A DNA stretch of 21,418 bases from RGIG1959 sp051877215 (GTDB lineage Bacteria > Bacillota > Clostridia > Oscillospirales > Acutalibacteraceae), in contig JBJEIR010000038.1 in assembly GCA_051877215.1 (NCBI GenBank), forward strand, positions 1 through 21,418. Direction: 5' to 3'. A program made the position numbers and the translations under genes. Below are positions 8,430 to 14,809 of the stretch, piece by piece (position 1 is the first letter of the stretch; each line of letters starts with the position of its first letter). Under the pieces are notes generated by a model, which was not told where the DNA came from, made no database searches, and was given only the letters and a program-made list of their open reading frames with translations.

Positions 8430-9002
8430 ATGAGAGACCCGTATGAGGTGCTGGAAATTTCGCCGAATGCGACCGACGATGAAGTCAAAGCCGCATATCG
8501 CCGTCTGGCACGCAAATATCATCCCGATAATTATACGGATAATCCGCTTTCCGATTTGGCGCAGGAGAAGATGCAGGAGATCAACGAAGCCTACGATACC
8601 ATTATTCGCCTCCGCCAGGGAGGCGCCAATGCCAACGGCTCGCAATATGCGGATATTCGCGGCATGATTCAAAATCGCCGTTACGCCCAGGCGGAAGAGC
8701 TTCTCGACGGAATCCCAGCTTCCGCCCGCGGTGCGGAATGGTATTTTTTAAAGGGGCAGGTTCTTTATCAAAAAGGGTGGCTGGAGGACGCCAACCGCCA
8801 TTTTTATCAGGCGGCGCAAATGGATCCGCAAAATGCCGAATATCGCGCGGCCGCCAATCAGTCGGCGGCGCGGCGCGGCGGCTCCTACGCGGGCGGCGGC
8901 ACACAAACCGCCGGCTGCAGCGGCTGCGATATGTGTACGGGACTGCTTTGTGCCGACTGCTGCTGCGAGTGCATGGGCGGCGATTTGATACGCTGCTGTT
9001 AA
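8430..9002 (+). CDS. J-domain protein with tetratricopeptide-like middle and cysteine-rich tail
   Basis: A 190-aa DnaJ-type co-chaperone. Residues 3-62 form a J domain (DPYEVLEISPNATDDEVKAA) with the HPD tripeptide at 31-33 that stimulates DnaK ATPase. Residues about 75-140 (MIQNRRYAQAEELLDGIP, then WYFLKGQVLYQKGWLEDA) look like two or more TPR-type helix pairs. The last 30 or so residues hold ten cysteines in CxxC, CCC and CC groupings, reaching the extreme C-terminus. It lacks the G/F region, zinc-finger module and substrate domains of true DnaJ, so it is not dnaJ. The ATG at 8430 follows AGGAAGGA. It is placed between DUF5685 and a membrane-protein gene, suggesting a dedicated co-chaperone; client unknown. 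Confidence 0.9.
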   Translation: MRDPYEVLEISPNATDDEVKAAYRRLARKYHPDNYTDNPLSDLAQEKMQEINEAYDTIIRLRQGGANANGSQYADIRGMIQNRRYAQAEELLDGIPASARGAEWYFLKGQVLYQKGWLEDANRHFYQAAQMDPQNAEYRAAANQSAARRGGSYAGGGTQTAGCSGCDMCTGLLCADCCCECMGGDLIRCC

Positions 9003-9039
9003 AGCGGCAGCGGCGGTTGCGTGAAAGGGGACACACAAG

Positions 9040-9570
9040 GTGAAAAAAGCACAGAAAACAGCTTTTTGCGGGGTGCTTTGTGCGCTGTCGGTCATGTCTC
9101 TTTTGATGACTTTTTTTCCTTATGCGACCTATGCTTTGGCGGTGCTCGGCGGTGTGATGCTGATGCCGGCGGCCATCGAGCTCGGCACGCGCTACGGACT
9201 GGCTTGTTATGCGGTGTCGGCGGCGCTGAGCTTCTTTCTTGCACCGGATATGGAAGCAAAGCTGCTTTTCGTTCTCTTTTTCGGGTATTATCCGACCCTT
9301 CAGCTTCGCTTGGTGCTGTGGCGCAACCGCGCCGCGGCATGGGTTGTGCGATTACTGCTTTTTAATGCCGCGATGATTGCCGGATATTTGCTTTTGCTGT
9401 TTGTATTCGGCTTGGAAGAGGACGCTTTTACGATCGGCGGCGTATCGCTTCCGTGGGTGCTGTTGCTGCTTGGCAACAGCGTGTTTGCCATATACGATGT
9501 CGCGCTCACCCGCCTTGCTTCGCTGTATCGCGTGCGGCTGCACCCGCTTGTGCGGCGGCTGTTTCGTTAA
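9040..9570 (+). CDS. small multi-pass membrane protein, function unknown
   Basis: A 176-aa very hydrophobic protein with about five or six membrane helices (roughly residues 7-27, 29-48, 53-69, 74-90, 103-124, 137-155) and a basic C-terminus (RVRLHPLVRRLFR) likely to be cytoplasmic. The size and helix count are reminiscent of ECF transporter substrate-binding subunits, but I cannot assign it to that family. It begins with GTG at 9040 after GAAAGGGG (9023-9030), 37 nt past the J-domain gene, and is followed by a hairpin, so it is the last gene of the cassette. Confidence 0.8.
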   Translation: MKKAQKTAFCGVLCALSVMSLLMTFFPYATYALAVLGGVMLMPAAIELGTRYGLACYAVSAALSFFLAPDMEAKLLFVLFFGYYPTLQLRLVLWRNRAAAWVVRLLLFNAAMIAGYLLLLFVFGLEEDAFTIGGVSLPWVLLLLGNSVFAIYDVALTRLASLYRVRLHPLVRRLFR

Positions 9571-9588
9571 AAATAAAATTGTTTACAG

Positions 9589-9623
9589 AAACATCCGGAC
9601 GACTGTGTGCCGCCCGGATGTTT
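9589..9623 (+). terminator. hairpin after the DUF5685/J-domain/membrane cassette
   Basis: A perfect 10-bp stem AAACATCCGG (9589-9598) with CCGGATGTTT (9614-9623) and a 15-nt loop. The U-tract is short and interrupted, with a further CTTTTT at 9636-9641, so it is probably a weaker terminator. Confidence 0.6.
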
Positions 9624-9652
9624 GCATTTGCACATCTTTTTGATAAAAGCGG

Positions 9653-9681
9653 TTGCGCTTTTTTGAACTGTCCGTTATAAT
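9653..9681 (+). promoter_or_regulatory. sigma-A promoter for the zinc-ribbon gene
   Basis: TTGCGC (9653-9658), 17-nt spacer, TATAAT (9676-9681). The perfect -10 and the position after a terminator-like hairpin support it. Transcription should begin near 9688, about 85 nt before the gene. Confidence 0.75.
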
Positions 9682-9772
9682 AAAAAGACGATCGAAATGA
9701 AAAAATGATTACAATTGAACGTTGCAGTTTGCGTGCATCATCAGGTGTATAGATGATACGGAGGTTGAATTT

Positions 9773-11101
9773 GTGGCGATGAAAAAATGCCCCGCTTGCG
9801 GCAAGAAGGTTTCTTCAGGGGCATATTATTGTATATATTGCAGTCATATTTTTGAGCAACCGCGCAGTTCCGACGCGTCTGCTCAGGCGGATCGGTCCCT
9901 GTCGGCAGTGCCTGTTAAAGCGGGCGAAAAACAACCGGCTCAGGATCAGACAAGGGTGATTTTTACCGCAGATGATGACAACCGTTCCCGCTTTGGCCGC
10001 ACGCCGGGCTTGACGGAGATGCCGCCTGCAAAAACAGAGCCGGCCGATGAAGAAATGCGTGAGATCACGCGGGAAGATTCGGGATCGACGGAAGACACGG
10101 TGGATATTTTCACTCGGCGGGAGCCAAAAACCGCTGCCCCCTTAACCAAGCCCTCTGCGCCCAAATGGCGAAAATGGTTGATTGCGGTTGGAATCGTTGC
10201 GGTCGTGCTGGCCGCGATTTTGATTGCGGTGCTTCTTTCGGACGGCGCGGGCTCGGGCGATTCGCCTTCGGCGCCTTCGAATGCTTCGACGGTCCCGACG
10301 CGCGATGCGCAGAGAGACGCGTGGCTGAGTACCTTTACGGGCGAGTGGGTGGATGAGCAAAGCACGGGAAAAGGAAATATCCCTCTTCAAGGCGGCGGAC
10401 AGCTCACGATATACAGCACGGACAATGACTGCATGGTGTTTGATCTGCTCTCATACAGCGGGGGAGATGAGCCGACGGTGGCCTCTCTCATCGGTATGGA
10501 AGGACAGATTGAAGATAAAAAGGTGACCTTCCGCTTTGAGGACGACGGACTGGGAAATCGGGGAGAAGGGTATATGCTGCTTTCCGATGAGGGAATCGCC
10601 GTTGAAATTACGCTGGCCGATACCGTGACGGGAAAGGACGGCATCCCGCAGATTTCAACGCATTCGATTGCGATGAACGCTCGGTTTGCACGCATTTCTC
10701 TGCCGTCATCGGACGGCCTTGATATCCGACAGCTCGACACCTTGGAAAAGGTGCAGGCGGCAGCGGGAGAGCAAACGGCAGATCCCGTCGCCAACAAGGA
10801 CGGTACCACCTCCTATACCTACGGAATGCTGCAGGTGACGGCGGCAGCCGACGGTGCGGTAAAAAATATACAGGTCGACTATTCCGTTTCGGAAGAAAAA
10901 TCGCGTTATTGTTATGATTGTGTGGACGGCACAATGAATTATGAGGTGATTAAAACCTATTTCGGCGAAGCGGAATACGATTATACCGAGCAGCCCACCA
11001 ACATCCGTGTTCTTTATTATCTGGTCGGCGGCACGCAGACGGTCACCTTTACCTTTGATGCACAGGATAATCTGCTCATTGATATTTTGTTTGTATATTG
11101 A
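9773..11101 (+). CDS. membrane-anchored zinc-ribbon protein with extracytoplasmic domain
   Basis: A 442-aa protein of unknown function. The N-terminus is a zinc ribbon, CPAC (C6, C9) and CIYC (C20, C23). Next comes a polar, acidic linker (about 30-130), one membrane helix at about 134-155 preceded by KWRK, a Ser/Pro/Ala-rich spacer, and a C-terminal region of about 260 residues that should lie outside the cell. That region has a beta-rich segment (FTGEWVDEQSTGKGN onward) resembling lipocalin-like domains and a final segment (YEVIKTYFGEAEYDYTEQP) that I do not recognise. I chose GTG at 9773 because GGAGG (9760-9764) lies 8 nt upstream; the in-frame TTG at 9722 has no such site, and ATG at 9779 is the alternative. 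It is probably monocistronic and may be a cell-surface sensor or envelope factor. Confidence 0.8.
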   Translation: MAMKKCPACGKKVSSGAYYCIYCSHIFEQPRSSDASAQADRSLSAVPVKAGEKQPAQDQTRVIFTADDDNRSRFGRTPGLTEMPPAKTEPADEEMREITREDSGSTEDTVDIFTRREPKTAAPLTKPSAPKWRKWLIAVGIVAVVLAAILIAVLLSDGAGSGDSPSAPSNASTVPTRDAQRDAWLSTFTGEWVDEQSTGKGNIPLQGGGQLTIYSTDNDCMVFDLLSYSGGDEPTVASLIGMEGQIEDKKVTFRFEDDGLGNRGEGYMLLSDEGIAVEITLADTVTGKDGIPQISTHSIAMNARFARISLPSSDGLDIRQLDTLEKVQAAAGEQTADPVANKDGTTSYTYGMLQVTAAADGAVKNIQVDYSVSEEKSRYCYDCVDGTMNYEVIKTYFGEAEYDYTEQPTNIRVLYYLVGGTQTVTFTFDAQDNLLIDILFVY

Positions 11102-11131
11102 ATATAAAACGAATATAAAACAGCCGACCTG

Positions 11132-11180
11132 CAAGCGGCGTGGGTAAAAGCAAGCGAAATGCTCCTGCCTGCGCCGCTTG
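11132..11180. repeat. 9-bp inverted repeat downstream of the zinc-ribbon gene
   Basis: CAAGCGGCG (11132-11140) and CGCCGCTTG (11172-11180) with a 31-nt loop. There is no T-run. It could be a weak transcript end; the more compact hairpin at 11205-11233 is an alternative. Confidence 0.4.
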
Positions 11181-11204
11181 TCCGTGCGTGTGATGATACC
11201 GTAC

Positions 11205-11233
11205 GTCAAAACCGATTTTACAGCGGTTTTGAC
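11205..11233. promoter_or_regulatory. perfect palindrome at the rpiR promoter, candidate operator
   Basis: GTCAAAACCG (11205-11214), 9-nt spacer, CGGTTTTGAC (11224-11233). It ends just before the TTGCAT -35 element at 11235, an arrangement typical of an operator, perhaps for autoregulation by the RpiR-type protein. As RNA it would form a 10-bp hairpin, so a role as transcript end for the upstream gene is possible, but no T-run follows. Confidence 0.5.
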
Positions 11234-11234
11234 T

Positions 11235-11262
11235 TGCATTTTGGCGGGGATTTTGATATGAT
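11235..11262 (+). promoter_or_regulatory. candidate promoter for the rpiR-baiN-cmk-plsC-ispH/rpsA run
   Basis: TTGCAT (11235-11240), 16-nt spacer, TATGAT (11257-11262), ending 26 nt before the proposed GTG start of the regulator. Confidence 0.6.
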
Positions 11263-11288
11263 AGAGACCAATATGGGGGGCGGTGCAG

Positions 11289-12173
11289 GTGAAGTCCAAT
11301 CTGACCACATTGATTTTATCGCACATGGCGGAATTTTCCAAAGGGCAGAAACGAATTGCCCATTATATTTTAGAGCATTATGATGAAGCGGCGTTTATGA
11401 CGGCGCTTCGTTTGGGGGAAACAGTCGGCGTCAGCGAATCGACAGTGGTGCGTTTTGCGGCGGAATTGGGCTTTGACGGCTATCCCGAGCTGCAAAAGGC
11501 GATACAGGAGCTGATTCGCAGCAAGCTCGACTCCATCCAGCGGATCGAAGTGACGCGTTCGCGCATGGCGGATGACGAGGTGCTTGACAGTGTGATGTCC
11601 TATGACATGGCCAATATTCGCCAAACGCTGGACGAGCTGCCGCGCGACACCTTTTACAATGCGGTGGATGCGATCATCCACGCCCGCAAGATCTATATTT
11701 TCGGTGCGGGAAGCTGCCGCTCGTTGTCCAATTTCACCGCCTACTATTTAAAACAGCTTCTCAGCGATATTCATTTGGTATACACCTCCAGCCAAATTGA
11801 AATTCTGGAAGAGATGTTTGCCATTAACGAGCAGGATGTCATCATTGCACTCAGCTTTCCGCGCTATTCGAGCAAAGCGGGAAAAACGGTGCATTTTGCC
11901 CATTCGAGAAAGGCAAAGGTGATCGCCATCACGGACAGCCTGTTGTCTCCCATTGCGGAATACGCGGATTATCTGCTGCTTGCGCACAGCGATATGGCGG
12001 CAATCGTCGATTCGCTTGTCGCACCGCTGAGCATTATCAACGCGCTGATCGTGGCGGTCTCGGTCAAGACGCTGGATACCAATCGGGACAAGCTGATGGA
12101 GCTGGAACGCCTTTGGGATTCCTACAGCGTCTATGAAAAGGACACGGAAGAAACGGAGGACCCCGTCCTATGA
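11289..12173 (+). CDS. MurR/RpiR family transcriptional regulator
   Basis: A 294-aa DNA-binding regulator. Residues about 1-78 form the RpiR helix-turn-helix domain (SKGQKRIAHYILEHYDEAAF, then GVSESTVVRFAAELGFDGYPEL). A SIS sugar-phosphate-binding domain follows from about 125 (RKIYIFGAGSCRSLSN, later SFPRYSSKAGKT and KVIAITDSLLSPIA). The effector is normally a phosphosugar, but no sugar gene adjoins. GTG at 11289 has a G-rich site (GGGGGG, ending at 11280) at 8 nt; GTG at 11283 is in frame but too close. Its stop overlaps the flavoprotein start (ATGA), so the two are coupled, which is unusual for an RpiR regulator. The palindrome at 11205-11233 may be its operator. Confidence 0.9.
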   Translation: MKSNLTTLILSHMAEFSKGQKRIAHYILEHYDEAAFMTALRLGETVGVSESTVVRFAAELGFDGYPELQKAIQELIRSKLDSIQRIEVTRSRMADDEVLDSVMSYDMANIRQTLDELPRDTFYNAVDAIIHARKIYIFGAGSCRSLSNFTAYYLKQLLSDIHLVYTSSQIEILEEMFAINEQDVIIALSFPRYSSKAGKTVHFAHSRKAKVIAITDSLLSPIAEYADYLLLAHSDMAAIVDSLVAPLSIINALIVAVSVKTLDTNRDKLMELERLWDSYSVYEKDTEETEDPVL

Positions 12174-13408
12174 CCCGTGCGCTCATCATAGGCGCAGGCG
12201 CCGCGGGACTTTTGGCCGCAGGCTTTGCCGCCGAAGGCGGCGCGCAGGTTACGGTGCTTGAACGCAATGCGCGTCCCGCACGAAAGGTGATGATCACCGG
12301 CAAGGGTCGCTGCAATGTGACAAACGCTTGCTCTTTGCAGGAGCTGATCGCACAGGTTCCCGGCAACGGCCGCTTTTTATACAGCGCATTTTCGGCGTTT
12401 TCTCCCGATGACACGCGGCGCTTGCTCGAAGAGCAGGGCGTTACAACGAAGGTCGAGCGGGGAAACCGCGTTTTTCCTCTGTCTGATAAAGCGGTGGATG
12501 TGGTGGATGCGCTGGTGCGCTTTGCCGAAAAAAGGGGCGTCCGATTGGAGCAGGCGCGTGTGACGCGCCTGCTTTTGGAACAGGACCGCTGTGTCGGCGT
12601 GTGCTGCGAGGACGGCAGAATATATAAGGCGGACGCCGTTGCTGTCTGCACCGGCGGGCTGTCCTATCCGCGCACCGGTTCGACGGGAGACGGCTTTTCG
12701 CTGGCAAGGCAGGCGGGGCATACGGTCACGCCGCTGCGCCCGTCGCTTGTGCCGCTGCGCGTGCGCGAGCATGGGTATTGCATGCAGATGCAGGGGCTGT
12801 CGCTGAAAAATTGTATGCTGCGCGCGGTGGATACCGCAAGCGGGAAAACCGTTTTTGAAGAGCAGGGTGAAATGCTGTTTACGCATTTCGGCGTATCCGG
12901 GCCGCTGATTCTCAGCGCGTCGGCGCATATGCGCAGTATGGAGCCGGGACGCTATCGCCTGTCGCTCGATCTTAAGCCGGCTCTGTCCGAAAAACAACTT
13001 GATAATCGCCTGCTGCGTGAAATAGATTCCCATAAAGCGGCGGCTGTGAGTACGATGCTCGGCACACTGCTCCCGCGCTCGATGGTGCCGGTGATGGCAC
13101 AGCGCTGTGCGCTGCCCCAAGCGCTGTTTTGCCGCGATATGACAAGAGAACAGCGGCATCTTTTGGTACAGAAACTCAAGGCGTTTGATTTGACGGTGGA
13201 GGGCTTTTGCCCGATCGAAGAGGCAATCGTGACGGCGGGCGGCGTCAATGTCAAGGAAATCGATGCGCGCACCATGTGTTCAAAATATATTCGCGGCTTG
13301 TATTTTGCAGGTGAGATGTTGGATGTAGATGCCTATACCGGCGGCTTTAATCTGCAAATTGCCTTTTCCACCGGTGCGGCGGCGGGGCGCGCAATCGCAC
13401 AGCTTTGA
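12170..13408 (+). CDS. BaiN/HI0933-like FAD-dependent oxidoreductase
   Basis: A 412-aa flavoprotein of the HI0933/YhiN/BaiN family ('aminoacetone oxidase family' in some databases). The N-terminal Rossmann dinucleotide motif is GAGAAG at residues 8-13. The family block MITGKGRCNVTNAC follows at about 41-54. The C-terminal FAD region reads TAGGVNVKEIDARTM and LYFAGEMLDVDAYTGGFNLQ. All hallmark blocks are intact, but the substrate is unknown for most members. The name BaiN comes from a proposed bile-acid role in one Clostridium; with no bai genes here, that role should not be assumed. The ATG overlaps the stop of the rpiR gene. The gene is followed by 82 nt containing a small inverted repeat (13430-13451) before cmk. 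Confidence 0.9.
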   Translation: MTRALIIGAGAAGLLAAGFAAEGGAQVTVLERNARPARKVMITGKGRCNVTNACSLQELIAQVPGNGRFLYSAFSAFSPDDTRRLLEEQGVTTKVERGNRVFPLSDKAVDVVDALVRFAEKRGVRLEQARVTRLLLEQDRCVGVCCEDGRIYKADAVAVCTGGLSYPRTGSTGDGFSLARQAGHTVTPLRPSLVPLRVREHGYCMQMQGLSLKNCMLRAVDTASGKTVFEEQGEMLFTHFGVSGPLILSASAHMRSMEPGRYRLSLDLKPALSEKQLDNRLLREIDSHKAAAVSTMLGTLLPRSMVPVMAQRCALPQALFCRDMTREQRHLLVQKLKAFDLTVEGFCPIEEAIVTAGGVNVKEIDARTMCSKYIRGLYFAGEMLDVDAYTGGFNLQIAFSTGAAAGRAIAQL

Positions 13409-13490
13409 CGGATGCCGTAAAACGGAGGAACCGCTCAGGAGATACAGCGGTCTGCCGTAAATATACGCGAACAAAAAGGACTGGACAATC

Positions 13491-14177
13491 ATGAAGACAG
13501 ATAAAACGCCCGTTGCGGTCGCTATTGACGGCCCGAGCGGTGCCGGAAAAAGCACACTGGCGCGCATTTTGGCGCGCGAGCTGCATTTTATTTATGTCGA
13601 CACAGGCGCTCTTTATCGCGCGGTCGGATATGCCGCCGTCGAAAAGGGAATTTCTCCGTCCGATGAGAAGGCGGTCAAAGACCTGCTGTTGACGCTCAAG
13701 GTGACGCTCGGATACGACCGAAGCGGACAACAGCGTGTGTATCTCAACGGGACGGATGTCAGCGATTCGATCCGTACACCGCAGGTGTCAAGTGCCGCTT
13801 CGGCGGTGTCGGCGATTCCCGCCGTGCGCGCATTTCTTTTTTCGCTCCAGCGGGATATGGCCAAAACGCAATCGGTTATTATGGACGGCCGCGACATCGG
13901 CACGGTGGTGCTGCCCGATGCAAAGGTGAAAATTTTTCTGACCGCTTCGGCGGAGGATCGTGCGAAGCGGCGGTATGAGGAGCTTTGCGAAAAAGGGCAG
14001 CAGGTGACCTATGAGTCGGTGCTGTCCGATATGATCGAGCGGGACAGACGCGACAGTGAGCGAGCCGCTTCGCCGCTGAAAGCGGCGGCGGATGCCGTTC
14101 TGGTGGATACCAGCGGCAACACGCTCGAACAGTCGGTGGCGCTTTTGCGCGCCATCGTGGAGGAGAGACTGGCATGA
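13491..14177 (+). CDS. cmk: cytidylate kinase
   Basis: (d)CMP kinase, which phosphorylates CMP and dCMP with ATP in pyrimidine nucleotide metabolism. The 228 aa are normal for the bacterial enzyme. P-loop GPSGAGKST at residues 14-22, the substrate segment DTGALYRAVG, the DGRDIGTVVLPDA block and the lid region ASAEDRAKRRYEEL are all present. ATG at 13491 lies after AAAAAGGA (about 13471-13478). The stop overlaps the plsC start by 4 bases (ATGA). The order cmk, plsC, ispH-rpsA is common in Clostridia, and cmk next to rpsA is widespread in bacteria. Confidence 0.97.
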   Translation: MKTDKTPVAVAIDGPSGAGKSTLARILARELHFIYVDTGALYRAVGYAAVEKGISPSDEKAVKDLLLTLKVTLGYDRSGQQRVYLNGTDVSDSIRTPQVSSAASAVSAIPAVRAFLFSLQRDMAKTQSVIMDGRDIGTVVLPDAKVKIFLTASAEDRAKRRYEELCEKGQQVTYESVLSDMIERDRRDSERAASPLKAAADAVLVDTSGNTLEQSVALLRAIVEERLA

Positions 14178-14809
14178 AGTTAAAAATCGGACGGGCGTTG
14201 CTCGTGATTTTTCGTCCGCTTATTTTTTTACTGTTTCCTTATAAACTGATCGGGCGTGACCGCATTCCGAAGGATGACCGCCCGTTGGTGCTTTGCTGTA
14301 ATCATATTTCCATGATAGACCCCGTGTTTCTGCTTCTCGGCTGCCGCCGCCCGATTTTCTTTATGGGAAAAGAAGAGCTGTTTCACAATCGCCTGCTCGG
14401 GTGGGCTTTGCGTGAGCTGTTCGGCGTGTTTTCGGTCAGCCGCGGAAAAGGGGACGGCGCCGCCATCGAAAAGGCGCTTTCCATCGTGCAAAGAGGCGAT
14501 GTGATGGGGATTTTTCCGGAGGGAACCCGCTCGAAGGACGGTTCGCTCGGGCGGGCCAAATCGGGAGCGGCGCTGATTATTGCACAAACCGGCGCCGATA
14601 TGCTGCCGTGTGCGGTGTTTTCCAAAACGGGGCATGTCCGCATGTTTCATAAAACCACAGTCGTATTCGGAGAACCGATGACGCCGTCTCAGCTTCATTT
14701 GGACGGGGAAAAGCCGGAGCTTCGTTATGCGTCGCGCGAGATTATGAACACGATTGCCGGACTGATCGAAGAAAATAAACCCGCTTCCAAAGAGGAGAAT
14801 ACGCCATGA
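14174..14809 (+). CDS. plsC: 1-acyl-sn-glycerol-3-phosphate acyltransferase
   Basis: Membrane-associated acyltransferase that converts lysophosphatidate to phosphatidate in phospholipid synthesis. It is 211 aa, typical of the short bacterial form. A hydrophobic N-terminal helix (about 7-22) is followed by the catalytic H-x4-D motif (H44, D49 in NHISMID), the VFSVSRGKGD block and the acceptor-binding FPEGTR at 114-119. Both its start and its stop overlap neighbours by 4 bases (cmk and ispH-rpsA), so translation is tightly coupled. Confidence 0.95.
   Translation: MKLKIGRALLVIFRPLIFLLFPYKLIGRDRIPKDDRPLVLCCNHISMIDPVFLLLGCRRPIFFMGKEELFHNRLLGWALRELFGVFSVSRGKGDGAAIEKALSIVQRGDVMGIFPEGTRSKDGSLGRAKSGAALIIAQTGADMLPCAVFSKTGHVRMFHKTTVVFGEPMTPSQLHLDGEKPELRYASREIMNTIAGLIEENKPASKEENTP

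Noticed and set aside
8430..9002. Calling the J-domain gene dnaJ
   Set aside because: It lacks the Gly/Phe region, the CxxCxGxG zinc repeats and the substrate-binding domains.
12170..13408. Bile-acid 7-dehydroxylation role implied by the BaiN name
   Set aside because: The family is widespread and no other bai gene is present; the name transfers from homology alone.
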